A DNA stretch of 23,758 nt from Gallionella sp. (GTDB taxonomy: Bacteria > Pseudomonadota > Gammaproteobacteria > Burkholderiales > Gallionellaceae): assembly GCA_023229845.1 (NCBI GenBank), contig JALNYK010000040.1:1-23758 (forward strand), given 5' to 3'. This document shows, piece by piece, positions 1 to 7,562 of this stretch. The position numbers and the translations under genes were made by a program. How positions within the stretch are numbered: position 1 is the first letter of the stretch; every line of letters begins with the position of its first letter. The notes beneath the pieces were generated by a model that was given only the letters and a program-made list of their open reading frames with translations, was not told the DNA's origin and did no database searches.

Positions 1-1
1 G

Positions 2-292
2 ACATTGACGTTCATGGTCGACACCGGCGCATCGGCCATTTCGCTATCAAGATCGGCCGCCATGTCGGCGCAGATATATTGCCGCGACCAGATACTGATG
101 CGAACGGCCAACGGCTCTTCCAGCGCATGCACCGCGATTATTCCGAGCCTGGAATTCGGGCCATTCAGGCTCAAAGACGTCCCCGCGATCATCATGCCCA
201 ACCTCGATCAACCCCTGTTCGGCATGAACATGCTGCAGAATTTCAGGGTTGAACAGGAAAACGGCGAAATGCGGATTTCGATACGCCGCTAA
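2..292 (+). CDS. Retropepsin-like aspartic protease, 3' end only
   Basis: The reading frame is open from the first bases of the window, so the gene is cut at its 5' end and its true start lies outside. The visible 96 residues carry the active-site motif VDTGAS near the start and LFGMNMLQNF near the end. This is the pattern of the bacterial clan AA (TIGR02281-like) retropepsin-type aspartic proteases, in which DTGAS supplies the catalytic Asp and the second motif closes the fold. Members are usually small, membrane-anchored or periplasmic proteins; any N-terminal anchor is not in view. Its TAA stop overlaps the TAG stop of the convergent reductase gene by two bases, so no intergenic terminator exists. 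The family call is good, but substrate and role are unknown. Confidence 0.8.
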   Translation, partial: TLTFMVDTGASAISLSRSAAMSAQIYCRDQILMRTANGSSSACTAIIPSLEFGPFRLKDVPAIIMPNLDQPLFGMNMLQNFRVEQENGEMRISIRR

Positions 293-1302
293 TTCTTCGG
301 CGCAAACGTGAACGCGTCCGAGTAGAACGCATCGCCCGGCAGGCCGCGCTGGGTAGTGAAGTCGCGATGGGCGGCCTCAACCACTACCGGTGCGCCGCAG
401 ACATAAACCTCGTGCCCAGACATATCCGTGTAGTCGTCCATCACCGCATGGTGTACGAAGCCGATGCGGCCTTGCCAGTTGTCCGCCGCTTCCGGCTCGG
501 AGAGCACCGGCGTGAACTTGATGCCGACGCCCTCCCACTGCCGCGCCATATCCATCATATAAAGATCGGACAGCTTGCGTCCGCCCCAGTAAAAATGCAT
601 GGGGCGCTTGATGCCTAGGTACAACGCATGCTCGATGATCGCCTTGACCGGTGCGAAGCCGGTGCCGCTGGCGACGAAGAGGATGGGCTTGTCCGTATCC
701 TCATGCAGGAAGAAACTGCCCAGCGGCCCCTTGAAGCGCAGGATGTCGCGCTCCTTCATATCGTGGAACACATGCTTGGTGAACACGCCGCCGGCGATAT
801 TGCGAATGTGCAGTTCGAGCAACTCGTCGTGATGCGGCGCGTTCGCCAGCGAAAAACTGCGCGGCTTCTGGTCTTTCTGCAGGACGTCGATATATTGCCC
901 TGCGAGGAACTGCAGGCGCTCGTTGGCCGGCAGCCTGAGCTTCAGCACCATCACGTCTGGCGCGACCCTTGTCATGCTGTCTACGCGGCAGGGCATGGTC
1001 TTGATCTGGATGTCCTGGGTTGCGGTGACTTCGTGGCTCTCGATGACCAAATCGGACAACGGCTTCGCGCAGCAGAACAGCGCCATGCCGGCATCCTTTT
1101 CCGCGTCGCTCAGCGCGTGGGCCTGATAGTTGCCGTGATCGACTTCGCCCTGCGTCACCTTGCCCTTGCACACCCCGCACGCGCCGTTGCGGCAACTATA
1201 GGGCAGGTTGCAGCCGTGTTTCAGTGCGGCATCGAGAATGGTCTCGTCGGCCTCCATGGGGAAGCTGTGTTTGCTCGGCTGGATAGTGGCGTTGAACGTC
1301 AT
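289..1302 (-). CDS. 2Fe-2S ferredoxin / FAD / NAD(P)H oxidoreductase (CDP-6-deoxy-glucoseen reductase-like)
   Basis: This 337-residue protein has a plant-type ferredoxin domain at the N terminus (about 1-92). Its cluster ligands are visible in SCRNGACGVCKG and the later FCC. A ferredoxin-reductase module follows, with the FAD-binding RSFSLANAP (about 148) and the nucleotide-binding ASGTGFAPVKAI (about 212). YVCGAPVVVEAA lies near the C terminus. It should move electrons between NAD(P)H and a partner through FAD and the 2Fe-2S cluster. Betaproteobacterial homologues are often labelled CDP-6-deoxy-delta-3,4-glucoseen reductase (AscD/RfbI type), but no deoxysugar genes lie nearby. A general monooxygenase or ferredoxin reductase role is equally possible. 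The gene is divergent from the epimerase with a 50-base gap. Confidence 0.85.
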   Translation of the reverse strand: MTFNATIQPSKHSFPMEADETILDAALKHGCNLPYSCRNGACGVCKGKVTQGEVDHGNYQAHALSDAEKDAGMALFCCAKPLSDLVIESHEVTATQDIQIKTMPCRVDSMTRVAPDVMVLKLRLPANERLQFLAGQYIDVLQKDQKPRSFSLANAPHHDELLELHIRNIAGGVFTKHVFHDMKERDILRFKGPLGSFFLHEDTDKPILFVASGTGFAPVKAIIEHALYLGIKRPMHFYWGGRKLSDLYMMDMARQWEGVGIKFTPVLSEPEAADNWQGRIGFVHHAVMDDYTDMSGHEVYVCGAPVVVEAAHRDFTTQRGLPGDAFYSDAFTFAPKN

Positions 1303-1340
1303 GGCAGGAATCGCAGGATATAAAGCGCGCGATTTTAACG

Positions 1341-1353
1341 CATAATCGCGCCA
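1341..1353 (+). promoter_or_regulatory. Possible -10 box giving a leaderless transcript of the epimerase gene
   Basis: CATAAT at 1341-1346 matches a sigma-70 -10 box in five of six positions and ends six bases before the ATG at 1353. A transcript from it would start at or next to the start codon. No Shine-Dalgarno sequence precedes the ATG, which agrees with a leaderless mRNA. I see no convincing -35 box, so this is a weak call. Confidence 0.3.
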
Positions 1354-2318
1354 TGAGACGCCTGCTCATCATAGGCTGCGGCGATGTCGCGCTACGCGCC
1401 CTTCCGCTGCTGCTCCCGCATTACCGCGTGTACGCACTGCTGCGCAATCCCGCGCGGCATGCGGAATGGCGCGCGAAGGGCGCGATCCCGGTGACTGGCG
1501 ACCTCGACGACCGCGCCAGCCTCGCGCGCATCGCTGGGCTAGCAGATGCGGTGCTGCACTTTGCACCTCCGGCCTCCGGGAAATCCCCCCTGCCCCCCTT
1601 CGCCGAAGGGGGGAGAGCATATCGGCCCGCGGAGATTTTCCCCTTTTGCAAAAGGGGGGCAAAGGGGGGATTTTCGGCAATCGACGCCCGCACCCGCAAC
1701 CTGCTCGCCGCCCTGTCGCTCGGCACATTGCCCAAACACCTGGTCTACATCAGCACCAGCGGCGTATACGGCGACTGCGGCGGTGCAACCGTGAGCGAGA
1801 CGCGCCCGCCGCGTCCGAAAACGACTCGCGGGCAGTTGCGAGCGGATGCCGAGCGGCAGATACGCGAATGGGCTGTGCGCAACCGGGTGAACGCTTCCAT
1901 CCTGCGCGTGCCCGGCATCTATGCCGCAGACCGGCTGCCTCTGGAACGCCTGCGCACCAACTCACCCACAATCCTCGCGAAAGAAGACAATTACACCAAC
2001 CACATCCACGCCGACGACCTCGCGCATATCGCGGTGGCGGCGCTGCATCGCGGACGCCCCAATCGCGTGTATCACGCCAGCGACGACGGCGAACTGAAGA
2101 TGGGCGACTACTTCGACGCAGTGGCCGATGCCTACGGCCTGCCGCGCCCGCCGCGCCTGCCGCGCGCTGCAATCGAACGCAGCGTATCGCCCGCGCTGTG
2201 GTCGTTCATGAGCGAGTCGCGGCGACTGCTCAACCGGCGCATGAAAACCGAACTGGGGGTCAGGCTGCGCTATCCGACAGTCGCGAGCATGCTGAACGAG
2301 TTGCGGGGCAGCCGATGA
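1353..2318 (+). CDS. NAD-dependent epimerase/dehydratase family protein (SDR) with an in-frame repeat insertion
   Basis: The protein has 321 residues. It opens with a Rossmann nucleotide-binding strand-loop (LLIIGCGDVALRALP). It then has an aspartate-containing second strand (TGDLDD), a HFAPP segment, the STSGVYGD motif that holds the catalytic Ser/Tyr surroundings, and RVPGIYAADRLP. This is the extended/atypical short-chain dehydrogenase family; the substrate cannot be read from the sequence. Between HFAPPASG and DARTRNLL there are about 33 extra residues rich in Pro, Gly, Lys and Phe. They are encoded by a palindromic DNA repeat (1581-1676). Removing them leaves about 288 residues, a usual size for this family as I recall it, so the repeat probably entered an existing gene without breaking the frame. 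The start was chosen as the first ATG, with no clear ribosome binding site. Confidence 0.8.
   Translation: MRRLLIIGCGDVALRALPLLLPHYRVYALLRNPARHAEWRAKGAIPVTGDLDDRASLARIAGLADAVLHFAPPASGKSPLPPFAEGGRAYRPAEIFPFCKRGAKGGFSAIDARTRNLLAALSLGTLPKHLVYISTSGVYGDCGGATVSETRPPRPKTTRGQLRADAERQIREWAVRNRVNASILRVPGIYAADRLPLERLRTNSPTILAKEDNYTNHIHADDLAHIAVAALHRGRPNRVYHASDDGELKMGDYFDAVADAYGLPRPPRLPRAAIERSVSPALWSFMSESRRLLNRRMKTELGVRLRYPTVASMLNELRGSR
1581..1676. repeat. Palindromic repeat inserted in frame inside the epimerase gene
   Basis: The segment has inverted ends: AAATCCCCCCTGCCCCCCTT on the left, and on the right a run of AAAGGGGGGCAAAGGGGGG followed by ATTTTC, which is close to its reverse complement. Two inner hairpins are also visible (CCCCCCTTCGCCGAAGGGGGG and CCCCTTTTGCAAAAGGGG). 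This kind of C-rich/G-rich palindrome occurs as a dispersed intergenic repeat in many proteobacterial genomes (recollection, not searched). Here it is translated as part of the protein. Confidence 0.8.
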
Positions 2319-2356
2319 GACACGGATGACATCTCCCGTTACCCGACTGGCTCCGC

Positions 2357-2362
2357 TAGAAT
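2357..2362 (+). promoter_or_regulatory. Possible -10 box upstream of the HD-GYP gene
   Basis: TAGAAT at 2357-2362 lies 32 bases before the chosen ATG. The same hexamer occurs upstream of rpsP, ccsA/ypjD and (minus strand) rpe in this window, which fits a sigma-70 -10 box. No good -35 hexamer is seen at the usual distance. Confidence 0.25.
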
Positions 2363-2394
2363 GACTTCACAACCCGACAAACGAGAGTATGCCC

Positions 2395-3660
2395 ATGGCT
2401 AACCCGTCTTTGCAGTCCGACCTGCGTCACGTCATCTACGCGTTGTCCGACGCGCTCGACCTGGTCGGCGTCGACGATGTCGCCCACGGCAAACGCGTCG
2501 GCATCATGGCCGCCGAGTGCGCAAAGCTGATGGAATTGCCGGAAGCGGAGACGACATTCCTGTTCGATCTGGGCATGCTGCACGACATCGGCGTATCCAC
2601 GACGCAGACGCACCATCATCTGGTCGCCGAATTCGACTGGCAGGAATCCCAGGTACACGCCGAACTGGGCTATGCGCTGCTGCGCGAATTCGCGCCGCTG
2701 TCGCGCATGGCGATTCCGGTGCGCTACCACCATACCCGCTGGGACAAGCTGACCACGTTGCCCACCTCCGAAGTGACCGCGCAGCAGGCGCAAGAAGCCA
2801 ACCTGATTTTCTTGGTCGACCGTGTCGATGCGCTGGCAGCGCCGTGGTACGGCAGCGGGCTGTTCGACCATGTCGAAGAAGTACGCGACCATATCCGCGC
2901 CAATGCCGGCAGCTACTTCTCCCCGGAACTGGTGGACATCTTTCTGGCAGCCTCCGCAGCCGAAGCCTTCTGGCTGCTGCTGGAACCTCGCTCTATCCAG
3001 AATTACCAGCAGGACCTGCTATCGCGCGGCACAAGTTACCAGCCTACGTTCGCCGAGTTGAAGCAGCTGTCGGTGATTTTCTCGCATATCGTCGACGCCA
3101 AGAGTCCGTTCACCGCCTACCACTCGCTCGGCGTGGCCCGCCTCGCGCGCTTCCTCGCCGAATGCGCAGGGGTGAGCCGGGAGAATTGCGACAAACTCGA
3201 ACTGGCCGGCCTGCTGCACGACCTCGGCAAGCTGCGCGTGCCGGACGAGATACTCGACAAGCCCGGAAAACTGGACACGCACGAACGACTGATCATGAAC
3301 ACCCACAGCTTCGAGACCTTCCAGATATTGCGCAGCATCGCCGGCTTCGAGGAGATCGCGCTGTGGGCCGCTTACCATCATGAGGAACCCGGCGGCATGG
3401 GCTATCCGTTTCACGTGCACGAAAAAGACCTGTCGATCGAGGCGCGCATCCTGCGCGTTGCGGACATCTTTCAGGCGATGGTGCAGGATCGCCCCTACCG
3501 CGCCGGCTGGCCGGCTGACGAAGTACTCGCCCTGCTCAAGGGACTTGCGAGCAATGAACGACTGGATGGAAGCATCGTCGATCTGGTCGAGAAAAATCTG
3601 GATCAGGCGATGGCGATCGCGCTGCCCGGCCAGGACGAGATGCCCTTCCGTCCAGCCTGA
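2395..3660 (+). CDS. Tandem HD / HD-GYP domain protein, probable c-di-GMP phosphodiesterase
   Basis: The protein has 421 residues from this start. A first HD domain (about 20-150) shows GMLHDIGVS near residue 63 and a following RYHH. A second HD-GYP domain (about 215-400) shows HSLGVARLARF, LLHDLGKLRVP with the metal-binding His-Asp near 275, AAYHHEEPGGMGYP near 333 and RVADIFQAM. The GYP signature is complete, but the position usually held by Asp before GxGYP is Gly. HD-GYP proteins hydrolyse c-di-GMP to pGpG/GMP, so that is the inferred role. No membrane segment or receiver domain is visible. Two ATGs are possible, at 2389 and 2395; GAGAG at 2383-2387 sits seven bases before the second, so I prefer 2395. 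A degenerate-GGDEF gene follows on the same strand. Confidence 0.82.
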   Translation: MANPSLQSDLRHVIYALSDALDLVGVDDVAHGKRVGIMAAECAKLMELPEAETTFLFDLGMLHDIGVSTTQTHHHLVAEFDWQESQVHAELGYALLREFAPLSRMAIPVRYHHTRWDKLTTLPTSEVTAQQAQEANLIFLVDRVDALAAPWYGSGLFDHVEEVRDHIRANAGSYFSPELVDIFLAASAAEAFWLLLEPRSIQNYQQDLLSRGTSYQPTFAELKQLSVIFSHIVDAKSPFTAYHSLGVARLARFLAECAGVSRENCDKLELAGLLHDLGKLRVPDEILDKPGKLDTHERLIMNTHSFETFQILRSIAGFEEIALWAAYHHEEPGGMGYPFHVHEKDLSIEARILRVADIFQAMVQDRPYRAGWPADEVLALLKGLASNERLDGSIVDLVEKNLDQAMAIALPGQDEMPFRPA

Positions 3661-3920
3661 CGAACGGTTCGCAATCGAGCAAAAAAAACGGCACCCGTAA
3701 GGATGCCGATCGAAGGAGAGTGTTGGCACAGGGATATCTTCAGCCAACGTTCACACTATGCATGCTGATTGTTTCAGCATTGTTAATCTCATCCTCGCGT
3801 CTCATCCCGAGATCCCTGCATATTTTCGAATATATACGTTAATTCATGTATTGCTTACGCCCCTATCCAAGGCGATGATGATGCCGACAGCGATATAAAC
3901 ATTCGCAATGAAAGCGGCTT
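3661..3920 (+). other. 260-base intergenic stretch with hairpins and a possible small ORF
   Basis: The stretch holds an A-run followed by a hairpin (3689-3708). A strong ribosome-binding-like AAGGAG follows at 3713-3718, then a second possible stem GTTGGC/GCCAAC (3722-3727 with 3744-3749). An open frame starting at TTG 3723 (or GTG 3720) runs to TAA at 3840-3842 and would give a 39-residue peptide with a hydrophobic middle (FTLCMLIVSALLISS). The AAGGAG is only four bases from the TTG, no ATG is available, and base composition turns AT-rich. Expression is therefore doubtful. The rest, 3843-3920, shows nothing I can name. Confidence 0.3.
3689..3708 (-). terminator. Hairpin with A-run, possible terminator for minus-strand transcripts
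   Basis: An 8-base stem with one mismatch (CGGCACCC/GGATGCCG) closes a GTAA loop and is preceded on the plus strand by eight A. Read on the minus strand this is a stem followed by a U-run, the form of an intrinsic terminator. No minus-strand gene ends here, so its use is unclear; it may only mark the end of the HD-GYP gene. Confidence 0.4.
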
Positions 3921-4403
3921 ATGCACCCGGAAGATATCGACGCATCCGAGAAATTTCTTTTTACGCTGGAATGGCTGCTGGCGGTCAAGAAACGCTATTC
4001 CGGCCAATTCGACTTTGCGCTGGCCCATATCAATTATGGGCATCCTTCCATCCTTGGCGAGACCTACGGCGCGGCCATCGCCTCGCAGAAGCTGGACGAG
4101 TTTTCGCATGCCTTGCGCAAGGCATTCCGCAAGACCGATCTGGTGGCGCGTTATGGTGTGGATTTCTGGATACTGGTGCCGTACACCCCGGTCGACGAAA
4201 AGCTGGTCGACAAGATCAAGTACATCACCGAAACCGCATCACAAGGCGGCCTCCAGATCGTGGAACGCGATATTTCGATTTTCGCGCTGCCCCATGATTT
4301 GATCGCAACAGAAGAATCCTCGGCGGAGGATTTCCTGAAACGCCTCAAAAAAGATCACGTCGTTCTCGCCCATCAGGAAGTTTTATTGCCGCAAAGCAAT
4401 TAG
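3921..4403 (+). CDS. Small protein with a degenerate GGDEF-like domain
   Basis: The protein is 160 residues long, with no signal peptide or membrane segment. It reads like the core of a GGDEF domain: LDEFSHALRKAFRKTDLVARYGVDFWILVP aligns in pattern with the helix-turn before GGDEF, and YGVDF stands where active diguanylate cyclases have GG(D/E)EF. The later segment VERDISIFALP would match the strand that ends the fold. The loss of the two glycines and of the acidic pair argues against c-di-GMP synthesis. A nucleotide-binding, receptor or purely structural role is possible. It follows the HD-GYP gene on the same strand, 260 bases away, so a functional pairing is plausible but not shown. The ATG has only a weak GA-rich sequence before it. 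The domain reading is by eye. Confidence 0.6.
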   Translation: MHPEDIDASEKFLFTLEWLLAVKKRYSGQFDFALAHINYGHPSILGETYGAAIASQKLDEFSHALRKAFRKTDLVARYGVDFWILVPYTPVDEKLVDKIKYITETASQGGLQIVERDISIFALPHDLIATEESSAEDFLKRLKKDHVVLAHQEVLLPQSN

Positions 4404-4420
4404 CCGATACAGAATTCCGA

Positions 4421-4464
4421 CTTTCCCGAAGTCCGGGAGAACTCTCGAACTGGCCGCTCGGCCA
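4421..4464. terminator. Two adjacent hairpins between convergent genes
   Basis: In the gap between the degenerate-GGDEF gene and relA there are two stems: TCCCG/CGGGA (4424-4438) and TGGCC/GGCCA (4451-4464). Neither has a U-run on either strand. Their position between convergent genes suggests a termination or RNA-processing role in both directions, but this is position-based. Confidence 0.35.
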
Positions 4465-6447
4465 TCATCCCCCGCCAACCTTTTCCGCCCACGCCGCACC
4501 TAGCATGCGATCGCGCTTGTCCTCCGGCACGCGCTGCATGAACGCACAATCCTGACGATGGATCATGATGCCGCGGTCGCGGGTGACGTAGCCGGTGATC
4601 GCGTCCGGCTTTTCCGGCTTGCAGCACTTGGCCATCTTGATCATCAGGTTGTCCACGCCTTCGACCAGCACCCCGGTCGATGAGGCGCGCGGCGCAGCCG
4701 GCTTACGCGTTGCGGTCGGGGCGGCGACTTCCGCCTTCGCCGGCATCTCCTGCTGGATCGCAAGGCCGGCGCGACGCGTGGTGATGTCGCCGCGGCCGAG
4801 CGCGGCGAGCAGCTCGTCCAGCTTGTGGAAATTCAATCGCTGCGCGACCTTTTCCTGATTGACCGCAGTCACGCCCAGCCGCTGCAATTCGCGATCCAAC
4901 AGCAGTCGGCCCTGCGCGATGCTGTCATCGAGGTTCTGCGTCTTGAACCAGTGCCTCACCTTGGCGCGCGCCCGCGCACTCTTCAAATAGCCCTGCTGCG
5001 GCGAAAGCCAGTCGCGGCTCGGTGCACCCTGCTTCGTGGTCAGAATCTCCACGCGCTGGCCGTTCTGCAATTGATACTTCAGCGGCACGATGTTGCCGTC
5101 CACTTTCGCGCCGCGCGTGCGGTGGCCGAGGTCGGTGTGCAGGATATAGGCAAAGTCCACCGGCGTCGCGCCCTTGGGCAGATCGATCACCTTGCCTTGC
5201 GGCGTGAACACGTAGACGCGGTCCTGTAACAACTCGTTGCGGAATTGTTCCTGCAGATTGCCGCTGTCGGCCAGCTCCGCCTTCCACGCGAGGATCTGGC
5301 GCAGCCAGGCGATCTTCTCGTCGAAGCCGGCGTCGGATTTCTTGTTCTCCTTATAGCGCCAGTGCGCGGCGACGCCGAGCTCGGAATCGTGGTGCATGTC
5401 TTGGGTGCGTATCTGCACCTCCACCGCGAGCCCGCGCGGGCCGGTCACCGCGGTGTGCAGCGAGCGGTAGCCGTTGGGCTTGGGGTTGGCGATGTAGTCG
5501 TCGAATTCGCTGGAAATCGCGGGCCACAGTTCGTGCACCACCGACAGCGCCGCATAGCAATTCTGAACATCCGCTACCATGATGCGCACCGCGCGCACGT
5601 CGTAGAGATCGCCGAACGCGATCTGCTTGCGCTTCATCTTGTTGATGATGCTGTGGATGTGTTTGGGGCGTCCGCTCACTTCGCCCGCGATGCCGGCGTC
5701 GGCCAGCTTCTGCCGCAGCCGGTCGATCACGTCGGCGATGTAGCGCTCGCGATCCACGCGCCGCTCGTCGAGCAGCTTCGCGACCTGCTTGTACAGCACC
5801 GGCTCCAGATAGCGCACCGACAGGTCTTCCAGCTCCCACTTGAGTTGCCACACGCCCAGCCGATTCGCCAGCGGCGCGAAGATGCTGTAAGTCTCCTGCG
5901 CGATGCGCTGCTGCTGTTCTGCATCCGCACCGGACAGGCTGCGCAACGTCTGGGTGCGCTCGGCGAGCTTGATCAGCACGACGCGGATGTCCTCGACCAT
6001 CGCCAGCAGCATCTTGCGCAGGCTCTCGATCTGCTGCGCTGCCTCGTCCTTGTCTTGCGCCGCGCGCACCTCGCTGAACAAACGGATGCGCTCCATGCGC
6101 GCGATGCCGCCGACGAGGCTCGCCACATTGCCGCCGAAGCGTTCGGCCAGCACTTCTTTCCAGTCTTCGATGAAATCGGGAACGGCATGCAACACCGCGG
6201 CCGCGACGGTCTCGTGGTCCAGATGCAGCCCGATCAGGATGCCCGCGGAACCCAGCGCATGCGGCAACAGCGGCGCGCCGGCGATAGCGAACTGCCCGTG
6301 ATATAGCGGCGCGGCGAATTCGCATGCGCGCCGGATCAGCGCTATCTCCGCAGGCGCATAGACGTCGGACAACGCGGCCAGCCAGCGCTGTATGTCGGCG
6401 CTGTCCTCGCCCGTGATGGGCGGAAAGTTATGCTGGACGGAGACCAC
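4465..6447 (-). CDS. relA: (p)ppGpp synthetase RelA, lacking the C-terminal ACT domain
   Basis: The protein has 660 residues. The N-terminal hydrolase-like domain has AAAVLHAVPD where active hydrolases have a His-Asp pair, so hydrolysis is probably lost, as in RelA. The synthetase domain (about 240-355) has FDVRAVRIMV-like and EFDDYIANPKPNGYRSLH motifs; the EFDD form is typical of RelA rather than SpoT/Rel. A TGS domain follows (VYVFTPQGKVIDLPKGATP, about 405-465), then a helical region and the Cys-rich domain (MAKCCKP, RDCAFM-like HRQDCAFM). The chain stops right after that at AAWAEKVGGG, where other long RelA proteins continue with an ACT/RRM domain of about 70-80 residues. No ACT sequence lies downstream, where the convergent gene begins. 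The only in-frame start is GTG at 6447, after an in-frame TAG; no clear ribosome binding site is seen. Confidence 0.9.
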   Translation of the reverse strand: MVSVQHNFPPITGEDSADIQRWLAALSDVYAPAEIALIRRACEFAAPLYHGQFAIAGAPLLPHALGSAGILIGLHLDHETVAAAVLHAVPDFIEDWKEVLAERFGGNVASLVGGIARMERIRLFSEVRAAQDKDEAAQQIESLRKMLLAMVEDIRVVLIKLAERTQTLRSLSGADAEQQQRIAQETYSIFAPLANRLGVWQLKWELEDLSVRYLEPVLYKQVAKLLDERRVDRERYIADVIDRLRQKLADAGIAGEVSGRPKHIHSIINKMKRKQIAFGDLYDVRAVRIMVADVQNCYAALSVVHELWPAISSEFDDYIANPKPNGYRSLHTAVTGPRGLAVEVQIRTQDMHHDSELGVAAHWRYKENKKSDAGFDEKIAWLRQILAWKAELADSGNLQEQFRNELLQDRVYVFTPQGKVIDLPKGATPVDFAYILHTDLGHRTRGAKVDGNIVPLKYQLQNGQRVEILTTKQGAPSRDWLSPQQGYLKSARARAKVRHWFKTQNLDDSIAQGRLLLDRELQRLGVTAVNQEKVAQRLNFHKLDELLAALGRGDITTRRAGLAIQQEMPAKAEVAAPTATRKPAAPRASSTGVLVEGVDNLMIKMAKCCKPEKPDAITGYVTRDRGIMIHRQDCAFMQRVPEDKRDRMLGAAWAEKVGGG

Positions 6448-6482
6448 GAACTAAAGCGAACCCGCGTAGCGGATCCTTATCC

Positions 6483-6506
6483 CCCTCTCCCGCTTGCGGG
6501 AGAGGG
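6483..6506. repeat. Palindromic repeat between trpD and relA, possible terminator
   Basis: CCCTCTCCCGC and its exact reverse complement form an 11-base perfect stem around a TT loop, followed by a partly repeated GGGGAGAGGG (6509-6518). Sequences of this type are common dispersed intergenic repeats in proteobacteria (recollection). It lies in the 89-base gap between trpD and relA, where it could stop or slow transcription leaving trpD. No U-run follows on the minus strand. Confidence 0.7.
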
Positions 6507-6536
6507 CCGGGGAGAGGGCAGCTCGTCTGAAGCATG

Positions 6537-7562
6537 TTATGAAGCGCTGGCGTTGCTGACCCTGACCAGCTGCGCCAGCTTGTCCTTCGCCGCGCCGCTG
6601 GCGACGATCTCGGCGGCCTTGCCGACGCCGTTCTCCAGCGTGTCGGCCAGACCGGCGAGATAGATCGTCGCGCCCGCGTTCAGCAGCACGATATCCAGCG
6701 CCGGGCCGGGCTGGTTGTCGAGTACATCGAGGATCATGTCGCGCGAGGCCTGTACGCTGGTCGCATTGATGTCTTCCAACGTGGCGATGCTCAAGCCGAA
6801 CTGTTCCGGATGGATGGTGTACTCGCGCACCTCGCCGTCCTTGAGTTCGGCGACCTGGGTGTTGCCGGTGATGGTGATCTCGTCCAGCCCGTCCTCGCCA
6901 TGCACCACCATCACGCGCTTGCTGCCGAGACGTTGCAGCACCCGCGCCTGTATGCCGACCAGGTCCGGATGGAACACGCCCATCAGTTGCTGCTTCGCGC
7001 CGGCCGGATTGGTCAGCGGACCGAGGATGTTGAACAGCGTCCTGATGCCCAGCTCCTTGCGCACCGGCGCGGCATGTTTCATCGCGCTGTGATAGTTCGG
7101 CGCGAACATGAAACCGAAACCGACTTCGGCTATACAGCGGACGGTCTGATCCGGCGTCAGGTTGATGTTGACTCCCAATGCCTCCAGCACGTCCGCGCTG
7201 CCCGACTGCGATGACACCGAACGGCCGCCGTGTTTGGCGACCTTTGCGCCCGCCGCCGCCGCGACAAAGGCGGATGCGGTGGAGATATTAAAGGTGTGCG
7301 CGCCGTCGCCGCCGGTGCCGCAGGTGTCCACCAGTCGGCTGTCGTCTGCCATCTCGACCTTGGTCGAGAGTTCGCGCATCACGGTAGCCGCGCCCGCGAT
7401 CTCGCCTATGGTCTCCTTCTTCACGCGCAATCCCGTGATGATCGCCGCGATCATCACCGGCGTGACTTCGCCGCCCATGATCTGGCGCATCAGCGACACC
7501 ATCTCGTCGTGGAATATCTCGCGGTGTTCGATGATGCGCTTCAGTGCGTCTTGAGGTTTCAT
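6537..7562 (-). CDS. trpD: Anthranilate phosphoribosyltransferase
   Basis: The enzyme transfers the phosphoribosyl group of PRPP to anthranilate, the second step of tryptophan synthesis. The 341-residue length matches the family. The PRPP-binding glycine motif DTCGTGGDGAHTFN is at about 79-92, and KHGGRSVSSQSGSADVLEALG follows. The open frame runs far upstream, but the start at 7562 (MKPQDALKRIIEH) is the right one: it gives the normal N terminus and overlaps the trpG stop as ATGA, a translational coupling arrangement. It is the last trp gene here. trpC, which usually follows in betaproteobacteria, is absent, and relA comes next. Confidence 0.96.
   Translation of the reverse strand: MKPQDALKRIIEHREIFHDEMVSLMRQIMGGEVTPVMIAAIITGLRVKKETIGEIAGAATVMRELSTKVEMADDSRLVDTCGTGGDGAHTFNISTASAFVAAAAGAKVAKHGGRSVSSQSGSADVLEALGVNINLTPDQTVRCIAEVGFGFMFAPNYHSAMKHAAPVRKELGIRTLFNILGPLTNPAGAKQQLMGVFHPDLVGIQARVLQRLGSKRVMVVHGEDGLDEITITGNTQVAELKDGEVREYTIHPEQFGLSIATLEDINATSVQASRDMILDVLDNQPGPALDIVLLNAGATIYLAGLADTLENGVGKAAEIVASGAAKDKLAQLVRVSNASAS

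Noticed and set aside
5245..6306. 353-codon plus-strand open frame
   Set aside because: Antisense to relA; no recognisable motif and shadow-type composition.
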